Shown one piece after another: positions 10,000-22,300 of a DNA stretch of 64,000 nucleotides. The first letter of the stretch is position 1; each line of letters begins with the position of its first letter. This DNA is from Nageia nagi (Eukaryota > Pinophyta): NCBI GenBank assembly GCA_050084985.1, contig JBITNC010000001.1:167772001-167836000 (forward strand), written 5' to 3'. The position numbers and the translations under genes are program-made. Below the pieces are notes generated by a model. The model did no database searches and was not told the origin of the DNA. It worked only from the letters and a program-made list of their open reading frames with translations.

Positions 10000-12959
10000 A
10001 TTCATTGAAAAAGGAGTTTGTTTCACCAAGTTATGGCCAAAAATATCTTCAAAATTTGAAATTACCCAAAAATTAGATTTAAATGCTAATTATGTACTAT
10101 TGATTATGTAAAATGTTGATTGGGTAGGTCAAATCTATTGACTATATGGTATCAAGTCATCATTCCAATCAATTGGCAATGAATAGTCTAAAAGCGCAAC
10201 ATGTCAGGTAGAGGGATGCAAGTTTGTGAAAATGGTGGGTAATCTATTGCTAGGTGAGAGGAACCAACAGAGGCACCACATGGTGGAAGGCATAGTTGGC
10301 ATGGTAGAAAACTAAAATGGGAAGTGGAAGGGTTGAACAATGGATAGCATGTTAGGTAAACTATAGGCAAGTGAGGTGGAAGTACATGGGATACTATTGG
10401 GAACATTGGAAAATGGATATAAGATGCATACAATGGGTGACATGTTCATTTTTATGGGATACATGGGGCTAGGTCAAACCCAAGTGTGGCTCAAACTAGT
10501 GCATGTAGTATGGAATGAGTGCACGAGGGTAGGGGTATTCTTGAAACACGCAAGGGAGCTTTACAACAATGGAGAGCTTAAAATAATGATGAGGTTGAAT
10601 AAAATTTTAATGCATGACCAAGGTTGGTTGGATTATGTGTAGAGTTGTTTTAAATAGTGGGACTAAGATTTTTTTTTATAGTGCATGGATGGATATCAAA
10701 GTATATGGAAATGGGTTTCTTTGTGAGGTTTTAATATCGAGACCACATAATCCATAAATAAGTAATAATACTTTTTACTTTTTTATTTTTCTTTCCAAAA
10801 TAATAACAAAACCACTAAACTTCTAAACTAAAACCTTTTAAAAAAAAGTCATAGAATACTTACATAGCTTAAAACTTCAAAACCTGATAACTTCTCTATT
10901 TCTTCACCAAATCACCTCATGCAAAAATCAAAACTACTTTCCTTGAAAAAGGGTATCCAAATATCATTGGGGGTTAAATTTTAGGAAATAGTAAATAGCA
11001 TGTGCATCCTACCAAGGGATTTTTTAATATAAAGTTGAATTATTGATATATTGGTAAGTATTTTATAAGGGAAGGGGGTAGGGGTGTTTAAAATTCATGC
11101 AATATATTTTACCAACATCAATGATGAATATTTATATATCATCTATATCTTATTAAAGTATCTTTTCTAATTCCATACCCTTCAAGTTTTCCATATCAGC
11201 GTTAAGAGGCTAAGTTTGAAGATTATTCATTTATTATCAAATTGACCATGAAAATCTCTATTTAAATGGGTCAAAGCTATTTCTTTCATGTATATAAGAT
11301 ATGTATTTTAGGAAAAGGTTATCCATCGACCATAATTAACCACATACCATGTGCATATATCAAAAACCTATCACCACTCCCTCATCCTCTCCTTCTCTTT
11401 GCTTCCCTTCACATGTGGGTCCAACAAATTTCCAATTATCTTATCGTGTGTGTATGTCAAATGATTTTTAGTGTGATTTTTATTTTCACTTTAAAGTGAT
11501 CTTATTTTGCATATTTCTTTTTCAAATAAATACTTTTTTCTCCATCTTAGGATTCATCATTTTGGGTGACTTTAAATAGTGAGAGATAATAGTTTCTGGC
11601 AAAGTTTTGAACTACTATAATTCCAAGTGACAATATCAAGGGGTAAAAGTACTAAGGGGTGTTAAAAAATGATTTAATTTTTTTTTATAAAATGATATAT
11701 TTTTAAAAAAAAGGGTGGTTACTTACTATATAGGAGTTTACCATGAGGGGTTTAATAAATTAAAAGAGAAGGTGGTAAATTTTTTAAAAAGGTTTTTTTT
11801 TAATAAGCCCATGGACATAGGTGTTATAAAAAAATTTTATTAAGTGATCCCCTTGTACCAAATATGTGGTCAAAATGGATTTTAGTGCTCAATTTTAGAG
11901 AAAATGAGAGCAAAGTTTTGGGATGGAATTTTGGTAACATTTTTTATCAATTTAATGGAGTTAGAGAATGAAACCCTCACAACTTTAATATGAATGCCAA
12001 GATAGATGAATCTAATATCAAAAAGCATTATATTAGGTTAGAATAATGCCTTAATACACTAGAAGATTAAATCTTCATATTCACCTTCTTAGGTGACCCT
12101 TGAGATACAATGTAACTATTCATATTCTTCTAGAAATGACACTTAGAATTCTAGCACACATAAAGCTACAAATTTACTAAATATAGTAACCATTACTATA
12201 TTATATTTACCATAATTCCTAAGGATTAGGTGTCTAACAAGGACTTAGGTCTCACATTGTAGGATTAGTCTTCACATGTATCCGAGTGTTGAAGTTGGCC
12301 ATAATGTTGGTGTTAGGGCTCTTAAGGATGCAAATTGGTTGCTTTTGTACTGATGTTGTTTTTATCCTCTAAATAAATGGAAAAGTAAAGGATAGCTATT
12401 GAATATAACATATTCCAATCTTGATAGGCAATGTTGAGAAACAACATAATTTTGTGAGAGATATGTATAGTTCTATAAAGATGAAATCTTGACAGTCTTC
12501 CCATGCATATAATTCTCAATTTAGGAATATACTTGAATACACCTTTACATCCTAAAATTTATGCTAGTGATATGACTTATAAAATAATATAATTACACAT
12601 GAGAAATAACATAGGTAGATTATACGAGGTGTAATTATGAATTAATTTAGAGGATAATTCTGATGTCCCTAAGTATGGGAGAAGACCTATGTGAGTGAAA
12701 GTTTGATTAATCCTATCTATAGAAGGTTGAGAGCGGAATGGTGACATACATGAACCTCCTACACCCATAGCAAGGTAAATTTATTTAACTTTCTTTTACT
12801 TCTTAGAATGCACCTAGGTATTTGAATTACTCTGTAGGTGAATGGAAAGATAAAAACCATGGCATGAACTTTTTTCCCATGAGGAAAAAATCTATATGGG
12901 GCTCCCATTGTAGGAAACATGGGAACCAAATGGGAAGATTCATTTAAAAGTCCCATAAA
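10000..12959. other. Intergenic DNA without recognisable genes
   Basis: Nothing supportable on either strand. Part of it (10190-10640) is richer in G and has an open frame of 88 codons at 10376-10642, but its translation shows no motif. Homopolymer A and T runs are common between 11640 and 11840. Confidence 0.5.
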
Positions 12960-14235
12960 TAGTTACAAATAGATAGCAAAAAGAGGGCAACTGAGCTTAA
13001 TTGGTAAAGTATAGGGAGCTAGGCTAAATATAGATGATGTGTAGAGATGGGCAAAGTTCAAATGGAAATTGAGAGGAATTCTTGATATAATAGCCTTACC
13101 AAATGAATATTTTCTCTTTATTTTCAAGAATGAATAGGATCAAAAAAAAATTCTAAGCTCTTGATGGTTCATAGGCAACAAGGGATTATTCATAGAGAGA
13201 TGGCATCCCAGATTTGACTTGACTAAAGCACATATCTTAGGAGCACCAATTTCGGTTACACTACCCAACCTCCCATTTGACCTTTGGCACTAAAAGGTTT
13301 TTAAAGGAATTGGTAATTCATTTGGAAGATTTATCAAAATGTATGATGTAACAAAAGCTCAAACATAAATGATATTGGCTCAATTTTATGTCATGGTAGA
13401 ATTCAAGGAGAAACTACCTATATCTATCACTCTAGAAGCAGCAATGGGAGATTTTAAATAAGAAATTAAGTATGAACCAAATAATTTCTTATGCTCCCTA
13501 TGTAATTAGGTTGGTCACATTGCGAGAGTGTGCCTAAAGAGAGTGCTACATGATAAAAAAGAATGGAGATTGAAACCACCCGAGGAGAAACCATATATTA
13601 AAGAAGAAATATAGCAGAATGACCGATAGAAAGGTGAGATCAACCCTAAATAGATTATGGAGAATAACTCAAGCAGACTAAAAGATGGTAAGATAGTGTA
13701 AGGCACTGATGATCATGCTACAAGGGTTGAAAATAACCCTCCAACCAATGAAAATCCATCAAACCCTACAATTGAACCTATGCAACTTAGTATGGATCTT
13801 GATCATTCTCAGAATGAGGAATGGAAAATGGTGAAAAGTAGAAAGAATAGATCTAATCCAATTTAATATAATGACACTACAGGTAAATAAACCTATCAAA
13901 GAGTACTATGTAGTACTTCAAAGAAACCTGATATAGGACAAAGACATGTTGGACAACCAAGTGAAGGAGAACTTAGAGAATTAGAGACTACAAAGGAAGT
14001 TATTGATGGAAAATAAGCAACACATGAATTCCTTAGAAGAGGATTTTTCCTTAAAATTAAGAAGAAATGAGGTGATAATCTACAAGCTACAGGTTTTGTA
14101 GTAGATTCTCTCAGAGAATTGTTGATTCACATAGTAGTAGATTTAAATCTTGAGATTGATAATTATCTAACTATGGTAGCATGTGAAAGGGTGGTATGAA
14201 TAGGAACCAATGGAGAAATTTGATGACCCATAGCT
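12960..14235 (+). pseudogene. LINE (L1-type) ORF1 protein, decayed
   Basis: ORF1 of plant L1-like elements encodes a nucleic-acid-binding protein that coats the element RNA. Here the DUF4283 domain can be read from about 13045 (WKLRGILDIIALPNEYF, then WHPRFDLTKAHI, then TLPNLPFDLWH and GIGNSFGRFIKM near 13260-13340). A CCHC-type knuckle of the zf-CCHC_4 sort follows near 13480-13540 as FLCSLCN-stop-VGHIARVC. Downstream is a hydrophilic tail with NEEWKMVKSRKNR near 13815-13850, typical of the end of this ORF. Stops are scattered. ORF2 does not follow; the sequence after 14235 has no endonuclease or RT signal, so this is a fragment. Confidence 0.85.
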
Positions 14236-15589
14236 CGTAGTTCTCTTCTCATATATGGGAGAAACTTTTTGATAGTTTTTATCTCAAATGTAACTCTATT
14301 GAATATTTATCACATGTATATATAGGTTTTGGGGCCTTATTTTTTGGAAAACCCACTCTTGTTTTTACCCTTACCCAAAAAAAAACTTAAGTAGATTATA
14401 TGTAACCTAGGATATACAACATAACATCATATTTATCCTAATGTAGTGAGGGTTATGTGACATTAGTTTGGCCCAAAAAGGATGCCAAGTTATGTGTCAA
14501 AAATACCACCTATCAACATCAAATATTTTGATATTATATGATCTCTTATCATCTATATTTCATAATTTTTTTCTAGTCTATGCTTATCATTACAGGGATA
14601 CAATGATCAACCTTCATTGATATGTCATTTACAAAAATTCTCTAGCATGGGAACTTGATATGCATCCTAGTGTTGGTGCTTGGTGAACAAATTCTTTTGA
14701 GCTAAAACTTTGCATGTGATATTTTTGTATCTTAATAAGTTTAGATATAATGATCAATTTACATTATAGATATAGATGATAGGTGTTCTATATCTTCTCT
14801 TATCTTAATAAGTTTATATGTGATATAATAATTGAGAATTTTTTATATTGTATATTTTTCTATCATAATTGATTATTGTAAATCAATTAATTATAGTTCT
14901 ATTAGAAATTATTAGTGAGAAATTCCTAAGGTTTGTTAGTAATTTATAGTATTTGATCATTAAATCAATTTTAAGAGTCTACAATTGAATCAATAAGAGC
15001 TTTATAAATTTTAAGTTACTTCCAATTTCTATCAAATATGTTTCTGGGGGTTTTCACACATTACATAGCCTCTAAACCAAGTGACTAAAGGTAATAATAA
15101 ATGTGTATTCCATTGGGAATATACTCAATAATGATCATTTTAGAAGTTGAAAATGCAATCATATTCAACATTTATTCTTTTCTCTATTATATATGTAATA
15201 ATGTTTCAAATTGATGATGAATTCATTCAAGTATTCTTTAAGTATTATCCTCACACATCATAGGCAATCTAGTTGTATAACATAGTGAAATATTCAATAA
15301 AGTTATTCAAAAATATCCCACTTATGATAAAAGCTTTATTCTATTTTCCATGCTTGTAAATAATGGAAACATTATTTTTTGGGTAAGGAGACCATCATTC
15401 ATATATACTATAGGCCTCTAGAATTCAATTAAATCTAAAGTAAGTTAAGGAATTAGCAATATCAAAAGTGGTCTATTTAACTACAATAGTTTTATCTAAT
15501 CATTAAGCATAATAAAGGAAACACTAATTCAGTTATAAACTACTTGTGCCAAACATCATTTGTAACACTCACCATGATCCTTGACTTAT
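14236..15589. other. AT-rich spacer, no gene seen
   Basis: No coding or structural RNA signal. A short A run after CCCTTACCC at about 14380 could mark a retroposed 3' end of the LINE fragment, but I cannot define target duplications. Confidence 0.45.
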
Positions 15590-17050
15590 ATGACCATGAG
15601 ACTTCTAATTGGTCTACCATGTATGTGATCAATATAGACTTTGTTAACATATATCAAGCTCTTTGGGAAGGTAAGCATGTTCTTGGTTTCTACTTGTAAA
15701 ATGACCTCCTTTATCACATGGGAAAACATATACATTTCATCTAATGAGTAGCCAAAGATGATTCAGGAAGCATACTTCAACTAAGTTGTTGGATAATTTG
15801 GCACAGAGAATACATTGGCAGTTTTGTAGAGGTACTCCTACTAGTCAAAGATGTAAGCTAATTTGGAGTAATACATCAAGTCTTACAATTCTTGTATCAT
15901 TGCTAAACCAACTAATGATACACATCATTTTTGGTACCCATTATATCTTCAAAATATATCTCAATAGATCTCCTCCTATGCTTATCAATTTAGAAATATG
16001 GTAATGATTATATTTTTGTTATGGTTGATTTATTTTTTAAAATGGCCATCATGATTACTATAAGAAAACCATTACAATGGAAAAAATAATAAAGTTTTTT
16101 TTTAATCATATATGTCTTAACTTTGGTTCTCCCATGTCTATTATCTTATAAAGGAATAACATATTTATGAGAATTTTTTATTTCACCCTTTAGGAGATGA
16201 TAAATATAAAGCTCACCATGTATACAACCATCCATCCATAAATTGATGGACAAATTGAAGTTATGAACTAATTGATTGTTCATATGTACAACTTTAAGAA
16301 TCCATGCACATATGACAAGATCTTATCTTATATATAGTAAGGGTATAATCAAGCATTGTATAACTCTACAAAGCATAATACATTTCATGTCTACTTTATG
16401 TTTTAGCCTTTGGCACCCATAGATTAGGCACTTTTTATTGTAGTACATTAAGTATACATATGGATAGAAGGAAGTAAATAAAGTAAAAATATTTATAGAA
16501 TATATTCAACTTATTCAATAATAACTCCATGACATATTAGAAAAGATAAATGAACACTACAAGCAAAGGTTTGATCAACGTCGAGTTACACACTACTTTA
16601 ACATGGGGGATAAGGTTTGACTATGACTTTAGAAGTAAAGACACATAGGTTTGCATAAAAAAATTCAACCCTTAAATTATAAACCTTCACACCATCACCA
16701 AGAATGTAGGGGAAAATATTTTTGAGTTGAATCTTCTATATTACCTTAGTTTGCATCCCTTTTTCAATGTGAAGCTTTTTAAGTCTTACTATTTACCTTT
16801 GTTGGAAACTTTAGTACTTGTAAAGCAATTAGCTATTGACAAACTCAATATTGATAGCCTTGCACTGGTGGAGGAAGACTCTATAGTAAATACTTAGATA
16901 AAAACCACTTAACAATAATTTATTTCAATGTACAAAGTGGTATGGGTAGGAAAACTTGGTCACTAAGGGGAATGACTCATGAAGACTTCGATTAAGAAGT
17001 TATTTTTGTACTTGTTACCAAATCCATATATAATGGGAACTATTTATTCT
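15590..17050 (+). pseudogene. Ty3/gypsy integrase core and C-terminal region, decayed
   Basis: From about 16000 the integrase core reads YIFVMVDLFFKMAIMITIRK, matching the gypsy YDxILVVVDRFSKMAHF pattern, then CLNFGSPMSIIL near 16110-16145. Later FNMGDKV near 16600, ITKNVGENIFELN-like sequence near 16690-16735 and FFNVKLFKSYY near 16760-16790 match the post-core region of gypsy chromovirus-type integrases. Upstream (15590-16000) the frame is broken and the zinc-binding region cannot be read with confidence. There are many stops. Position just before a polypurine tract and a TG start fits the 3' end of an element. Confidence 0.75.
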
Positions 17051-17051
17051 T

Positions 17052-17060
17052 AAGGGGGGG
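17052..17060 (+). other. Polypurine tract of the gypsy element
   Basis: AAGGGGGGG directly followed by TGATTGATTCAGG. A purine run ending exactly at a TG is the usual signal for plus-strand DNA priming next to a 3' LTR. Confidence 0.7.
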
Positions 17061-17726
17061 TGATTGATTCAGGAAGATCTTTTTGGGAATGAGATTTCAA
17101 CTTGAAGAGAGCATTTTAGGCTCATCTCCTTAACTTTGACTTAGTTATGTTCCCCTTAGATTTATTTTTTGGTGCATTTTATTTTGATATGGTCATCAAT
17201 TTTTTTACTTCCTTTCTGCACAAATAGTTGATCTAAAATATTTTTGAATTCACCTTAGCCTATCAAACTAGAAGCTCTTATCTAGTATAAGTTTTTACAT
17301 GGTTTTTACATTGCAAAAATTTCCTCCATATATGCCAACATCCCTAGATGTCAAAAGTTGAAGCGTTTAAAATGGTTCAATTGTTGAAGTTTAACCATCA
17401 CTTTGATGTATACAATTTCGATATGCACACAACTTTGTTACCAAATCTTAAAGGATAGAGCTTGAAGAGAAGAAATAATAGCACAACCCATACATCACTT
17501 CTCAAATATTGCTTATATTGTATTTCACTTTGTTTTAACACCTCTTCTTAAAGGTTCCAACATTTTGGTCTCCTATTTGCATTTTGTGCTCTTATTAAAA
17601 ATGATTTTCTTTTATTCTTTTGAATAACTATCCGACTCTCTCTCTTCTTTAATTTCAACACTTTGTTTGCTTGATGTGTTGTATTATTTCTACTACTTCT
17701 ACTATTATTTTCAAATTATAGTAAAC
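17061..17726 (+). repeat. Probable 3' LTR of the gypsy element
   Basis: Starts with TG right after the polypurine tract. The right end is uncertain; AGTAAACA near 17720-17727 is a possible CA terminus. The 5' LTR is not in the window, so length cannot be confirmed by comparison. Confidence 0.45.
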
Positions 17727-18413
17727 AAACTTAGTACACCTAGAACACATAGTCATAAGGTCAAGCATTGTTAACCATCCATGTATAGTCATTTTTTGTT
17801 ATTTTAAAATTTTAATAAAATTATTCGTAAGGATGAATATGCATTTGACCTTTCTATCAAGAAAATTCATTTTGTAGAAATAAATTGAGTAGATCATATT
17901 AATTTTGCTAACTCAAATTATACTTATTTTTTTGTGAATTTTAAAACAAGAATTATAGACCTAACAAAAATGACAATGAAGTAGCAAATGAACATACCTC
18001 ATATAGAAATAAAGATCACAAAATAAGAAGAAAAAAGATAAAATCTTAATACTTAGTAAAATTTTATATTGATTTCAAATCGATACATATAATCTCGATA
18101 TATACAATACCATAAACAAAGACAAAAAAAACTTACAATATAATATCTTACATTCTGCATATGATCCTTCAGTTTTTTCATTGAATTCTTATGATTTTTT
18201 TCTTTAACTTCCACCTATCTCTTGATTTACTTAAAAGCTCACTCTTGATTCTGATGATCCTTCAGTTTTTAAATATTGTAATACAATTTACTAATATCTC
18301 GCTATAATTTATACATAAATCAAAATCTAATTTTACGGCTTCATATCCATAAATAATCATCATGAATTTCATAATTTAACATGTATTTATATGAACTCGT
18401 AACCGCAAGGTAG
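17727..18413. other. Upstream region of the PPR gene
   Basis: AT-rich, no coding signal. A TATTTATATG string at 18384-18393 resembles a TATA box but lies only about 45 bases before the ATG at 18436, so its role is doubtful. An in-frame TAA at 18400-18402 limits the PPR reading frame upstream. Confidence 0.4.
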
Positions 18414-18452
18414 ATGTTTGAGAGGGGTGGCAACAATGCCATCCGTTGGTGA
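18414..18452 (+). promoter_or_regulatory. Possible upstream ORF overlapping the PPR start codon
   Basis: ATG at 18414 opens a 12-codon frame ending at TGA 18450-18452. It is out of frame with the PPR gene and overlaps its ATG at 18436. If the transcript starts upstream of 18414, this would compete for initiation and lower PPR protein output. The transcription start is not known from sequence. Confidence 0.4.
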
Positions 18453-20886
18453 TCTGAGCGCTTTATGCCAACATGGTCGACTGAGGGAGGCTTCAAACCT
18501 TCTGCTTCTGCGTATAACCCATAGCTCTAACCTTACTGCTGAGACTAGTGTAGACTCTCGTACATATCTTGATCTGTTGCAGACCTCCATCGCCCACAAA
18601 GCCATTTCAGAAGGCAAGCAAGTACACTCTCATCTCATCCAAAGAGGAATAACAAACATCTTTTTGCAAAATGCTCTTATAGATATGTATGAGAAGTGCG
18701 GAAATTTAGTGGGTGCTTGCAATGTATTCAATCGTATGATCGAAAGAGATGTGTTCTCATGGAATAAGATGATTTCGGCTTGCAGAAGTCATGGGCTTCA
18801 TCAACTCGCATTATCACAGTTTCGCAAAATGCAAGAAACTGGTATGCAACCTAATGAGTTCACATTCTCTACTATTCTTCCTGTATGTGCCAACTTGGGA
18901 TCTGTGTATCATGGTTTGCAGATTCATGGAAAAATGATTAGAGTTGGGTTTCATTCTACTCTTATTGCAACGAATTCACTTATAGACATGTATGCAAAAT
19001 GTGGAAATATAGATAGTTCACTCAAAGTGTTTGATGAAATGCCTCACCGAGATGTGGTCTCATGGAATGTGATTGTTGCTGGGCATGCTCAGAATGGGCG
19101 CGTTGTAGAGGCCTTGGAGATTTTTAAGCAGATGGAGTTGGCGGGTATTAAGCCAAGCAGAGCAACTTTTGCTAGCATTCTGCCTTGGTGTGCAAAAATG
19201 GGTGCTTTGGAAGAGGGTATGAGGATTCATGAAAAAGTAAACGAGAGTGAATTTTTGTCAGATGTTGTAGTTATGACTGCCCTGATAGATATGTATGGGA
19301 AGTGCGGGAGGGTAGAGAAGGCAAGGGGATTGTTTGAGAAAATGCCTCAGCGAAATATTATCTCATGGAATGCCATGCTTGCAGGGTATGCACAAAATGG
19401 GCTCGTTAAGGAAGCATTAGAGTTTTTAAAGCAGATGAAACTAGCAGGTGTAAGGCCAAATTCAATAACCTTTGCAAGTATCCTTGCAGCATGTGCCAAA
19501 CTAGAAGCTTTGCAACAGGGTAAGGAGATCCATCTGCAAGTGATTAGAAGTGGATTTTCTTTTGACGAGGTTGTGTTGACTACACTCATAGATATGTATG
19601 CAAAATGTGGATGCATAAAGGAGGCGCACAATTTGTTTGAAAAAATACCTCGACCAAATGTGGTCTCATGGACTGCACTTATTGTTGGATATGCGCAAAA
19701 TGGTATTGTAGATAAAACCTTGGAGATTTTTAAGCAAATGCAATTAGCAGGTGTGAAGCCAGACTCATCGGCCTTTGCTTCCATCCTCCCATCTTATGCC
19801 AGATTTGGAGCTTTAGAGCAGGGTATGGAGATCCATCAAAAGATAATCAAAACTGGATATATGTCAGATGTTGTAGTTGTTAATGCTTTGGTAGACATGT
19901 ATGCAAAGTGTGGAAGCATAGAAAAGGCATGTCAATTGTTCAATGATATGCATATTCGAGACGAAACCTCATTTACTACAATGATTTCAGGTTATGCAAT
20001 GCATGGCTATAGCAAGGATGCTTTGAAACTCTTTGAACTTATGAAACTCTCTGGAATCAGCCCTGGTCATGTGAGTTTCCTTTGTATTTTATTTGCATGC
20101 AGCCATGCAGGTTCAGTAGATGATGGTTGTAAATACTTCAATTGCATGATTGACTCTTATTGCATCACACCTATGATTGATCATTATGTATGCATGGTTG
20201 ACCTTCTTGGCCGTGCTGGCTATCTTGAGGAAGCCCTACACTTTATCATCAAAATGCCCATAAAATTGGATGTGGTTGTGTGGAAGTGTTTGCTTGGGGC
20301 TTGTAGATCACATAAGAATGCAAGGCTAGGAGAATTTGTGGCAAGACTCCTTTTTGAGTTGGATCCTAAAAACTCTGCACCTTATATTCTTCTGTCGAAC
20401 ATTTATGCAGAAACAGGCAAGTGGGTTGAAGTTCAAAAGGTAAGGAAACTGATAAAAGACAAAGGTATTAAAAAAACACCTGGATGTAGTTGGATTGAAG
20501 TGCATAAAACCGTACATGCTTTTCATGCTGGAGATAGATCACACCCACAAACGCAGGAGATCTTTACAATGTTGGAGAAATTATCTCGGGAGATGAAGGC
20601 AGCTGGATATACTCCGGACACTAGATCTGTTCTGAATGATCTAGAACAGGAGGAGAAGGAATTACTCCTCTGTCACCACAGTGAGAGGTTGGCAACTGCA
20701 TTTGGGTTGTTAAACACCTCAGCTGGGACAACTATTAGAGTGGTTAAGAACCTTCGAGTATGTGGTGATTGCCACACAGCAACAAAGTTTATCTCTAAGA
20801 TTGTTGCGAGAGAAATTGTTGTGAGAGATGCCAACAGATTCCATCATTTCAAAGATGGACAGTGTTCTTGTGGAGATTATTGGTGA
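18436..20886 (+). CDS. DYW-class pentatricopeptide repeat protein, predicted organelle C-to-U RNA editing factor
   Basis: Intact intronless gene of 816 codons. The PLS-class PPR tract binds one RNA sequence and the DYW domain is a cytidine deaminase acting in plastids or mitochondria. ATG 18436 is the first in-frame ATG after a stop at 18400; its context AACAATGCC is good for plants. P motifs ([40 protein letters not shown], and the diverged TSFTTMISG) recur every 303 bases (from about 18750 to 19970), so five PLS units of exactly 101 codons. P2-L2-S2 follow ([18 protein letters not shown] near 20185), then E/E+ and the PG box (TPGCSWIEV near 20480). The deaminase has HSE near 20680, the CGDCH zinc site near 20765 and the terminal CSCGDYW. 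All catalytic residues are present. The N terminus ([20 protein letters not shown]) is not an obvious transit peptide, so a 5' exon or weak presequence is possible. Target RNA unknown. Confidence 0.95.
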   Translation: MPSVGDLSALCQHGRLREASNLLLLRITHSSNLTAETSVDSRTYLDLLQTSIAHKAISEGKQVHSHLIQRGITNIFLQNALIDMYEKCGNLVGACNVFNRMIERDVFSWNKMISACRSHGLHQLALSQFRKMQETGMQPNEFTFSTILPVCANLGSVYHGLQIHGKMIRVGFHSTLIATNSLIDMYAKCGNIDSSLKVFDEMPHRDVVSWNVIVAGHAQNGRVVEALEIFKQMELAGIKPSRATFASILPWCAKMGALEEGMRIHEKVNESEFLSDVVVMTALIDMYGKCGRVEKARGLFEKMPQRNIISWNAMLAGYAQNGLVKEALEFLKQMKLAGVRPNSITFASILAACAKLEALQQGKEIHLQVIRSGFSFDEVVLTTLIDMYAKCGCIKEAHNLFEKIPRPNVVSWTALIVGYAQNGIVDKTLEIFKQMQLAGVKPDSSAFASILPSYARFGALEQGMEIHQKIIKTGYMSDVVVVNALVDMYAKCGSIEKACQLFNDMHIRDETSFTTMISGYAMHGYSKDALKLFELMKLSGISPGHVSFLCILFACSHAGSVDDGCKYFNCMIDSYCITPMIDHYVCMVDLLGRAGYLEEALHFIIKMPIKLDVVVWKCLLGACRSHKNARLGEFVARLLFELDPKNSAPYILLSNIYAETGKWVEVQKVRKLIKDKGIKKTPGCSWIEVHKTVHAFHAGDRSHPQTQEIFTMLEKLSREMKAAGYTPDTRSVLNDLEQEEKELLLCHHSERLATAFGLLNTSAGTTIRVVKNLRVCGDCHTATKFISKIVAREIVVRDANRFHHFKDGQCSCGDYW

Positions 20887-21075
20887 TGAGAAATGAAACA
20901 AGCTACCTCTATTGCAAGGTCATGATGTTAAACTTGTAGTGGGAAGAAGGAATTGGGTTCTAATTTCACTTTTTGAAAACAATTTCATTTTTGAGTGTTT
21001 TAATTGCTAGATCGTGCATTTGACTTGATAAAACAATATCGGCAGGTTATTTGTTGAAGTGTTGGTTTACACTAT
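20887..21075 (+). other. 3' flank of the PPR gene
   Basis: Non-coding, T-rich. GATAAAACAAT near 21030 is the nearest thing to a plant polyadenylation signal; no canonical AATAAA was seen. Confidence 0.35.
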
Positions 21076-21079
21076 CATG

Positions 21080-21886
21080 AAAGGATTAATGGTGTTCAAG
21101 TATGTGGCAGGAAAAGCAGCAGCCAATGGTCCGGAAAGAGGTTGCATAAAGATTACGAAGAACAGTTTGATGCATGGTACTCCAAGGAAAGGAAGGTTCA
21201 GAAGATGAGGAAAAAGTGGTAGGGGAAGAGGATCCAGAATATCTCCTCTCTGAAGAGGAGATGGAAACACAAATGAATTTTAAGAAATCCCCTTCTTCAA
21301 AATAAAAAGGATATTTCAAAAGGAAAGCTGATGATTTGCCAACTAAAGAGGAGAAAATTCAGGAAGTTAAAAAATCATTTGCTCCAGCCATCCAATATAG
21401 AAGGTCCAAAAGATTGAATAAAGATTTAGTTAAAGAGAGAAGCCCAAAGATAAGAAGACTCAGTAACTTTTTGACATAGAGAACGAAAAGGAAAATAGAG
21501 AATCAGGGGATGGCTTAGTAGAGCTTACTTTTCCAGAGACTTGGTCTGAGGATTCGCTGGTGGAGGACAACACCGGCAATGAAGATGTTCAGGAAGAAAT
21601 GTCTTCTCAGTCTGAGAAAGTGAAGGAGGAGCGTGATTATGAGAACAATTCTGATGGCTTCAATGACATGGAAGATAACCGTCCTGATATAGTTATCCTT
21701 CCTGCTGGCCTAAGAAACCTTGTTCTCCTTGAAGACATGATGAGCCCATTGCAAAGGACTTGTAAGTCTCTTACAGCACTGGTGGATGAAATGGAGATCT
21801 ATATAAGGGACATAAAAACGAGGCATAATGCACTGGGAGCAAAGGATGCGATGACAGCAGCGGAAGCCTCGGCAGGAATGAAATGA
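21080..21886 (+). pseudogene. Broken gene for an acidic/basic, probably nuclear-type protein, unidentified
   Basis: A better-than-average coding signal in at least three frames. The first clear block, from about 21190, is acidic (EGSEDEEKVVGEEDPEYLL), then a stop at about 21303, then basic text with IQYRRSKRLNKDL near 21395-21435. A frame change near 21475 leads into an open frame ending at 21886, containing WSEDSLVEDNTGNED and later RNLVLLEDMMSPLQRTCKSL and AMTAAEASAGMK. At least one stop and one frameshift break it. It might be an accessory or N-terminal ORF of the gypsy element beginning near 22085, or a host gene fragment. I do not recognise the family. The C-terminal 108 codons alone are open and could still be translated. 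Confidence 0.45.
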
Positions 21887-22295
21887 AGAATCAATATGGG
21901 GACTCATATATTCTTTCTTTTAGTTTGTGAATGTCTTTGAAACTTAAAAATGTTCTTGTTGAGAATTTCAGTTTTAAAAAAATATTCCTGAAAACAAAGC
22001 TGTGGATTAAAATTGTTATGTCCTCCAGAAGGTAAAATACCTAAACAACCCTCCATAGATGTTTTCATTTTTTACAAATATTTGATGGCTCCAAAGAGAA
22101 CTCAGCAGTGAGATGCTTCTTCTGAGGAGTCTGTAAACATGGGCACTCTGCAACAGAACCTACGAAGTCAGTTGAGAGCCAAAACATCTGATCATGGCAT
22201 TTTAAACTTTGATCCAACCAGATCAAGGTCAAATGCATGTTGCTCTAAACCTTTGCTTGCAATTGGAAAAAAGAGTTTCTATACCAAGTTGGATG

Positions 22296-22300
22296 ACAAC
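22296..22300. repeat. Target-site duplication, left copy (ACAAC)
   Basis: ACAAC directly before the TGTTG start of the solo LTR; the same five bases follow its CAACA end at 22931-22935. Confidence 0.9.

Noticed and set aside
10376-10642. 88-codon plus-strand open frame in a G-rich patch
   Set aside because: No motif or coding bias that I can argue from; kept only as a note on the region.
18418-18435. Extension of the PPR protein to a TTG at 18418
   Set aside because: Plant nuclear genes start at ATG; the first in-frame ATG is 18436.
19347-19784. 145-codon frame antisense to the PPR gene
   Set aside because: Mirror of the repeat structure of the PPR gene; no independent evidence.
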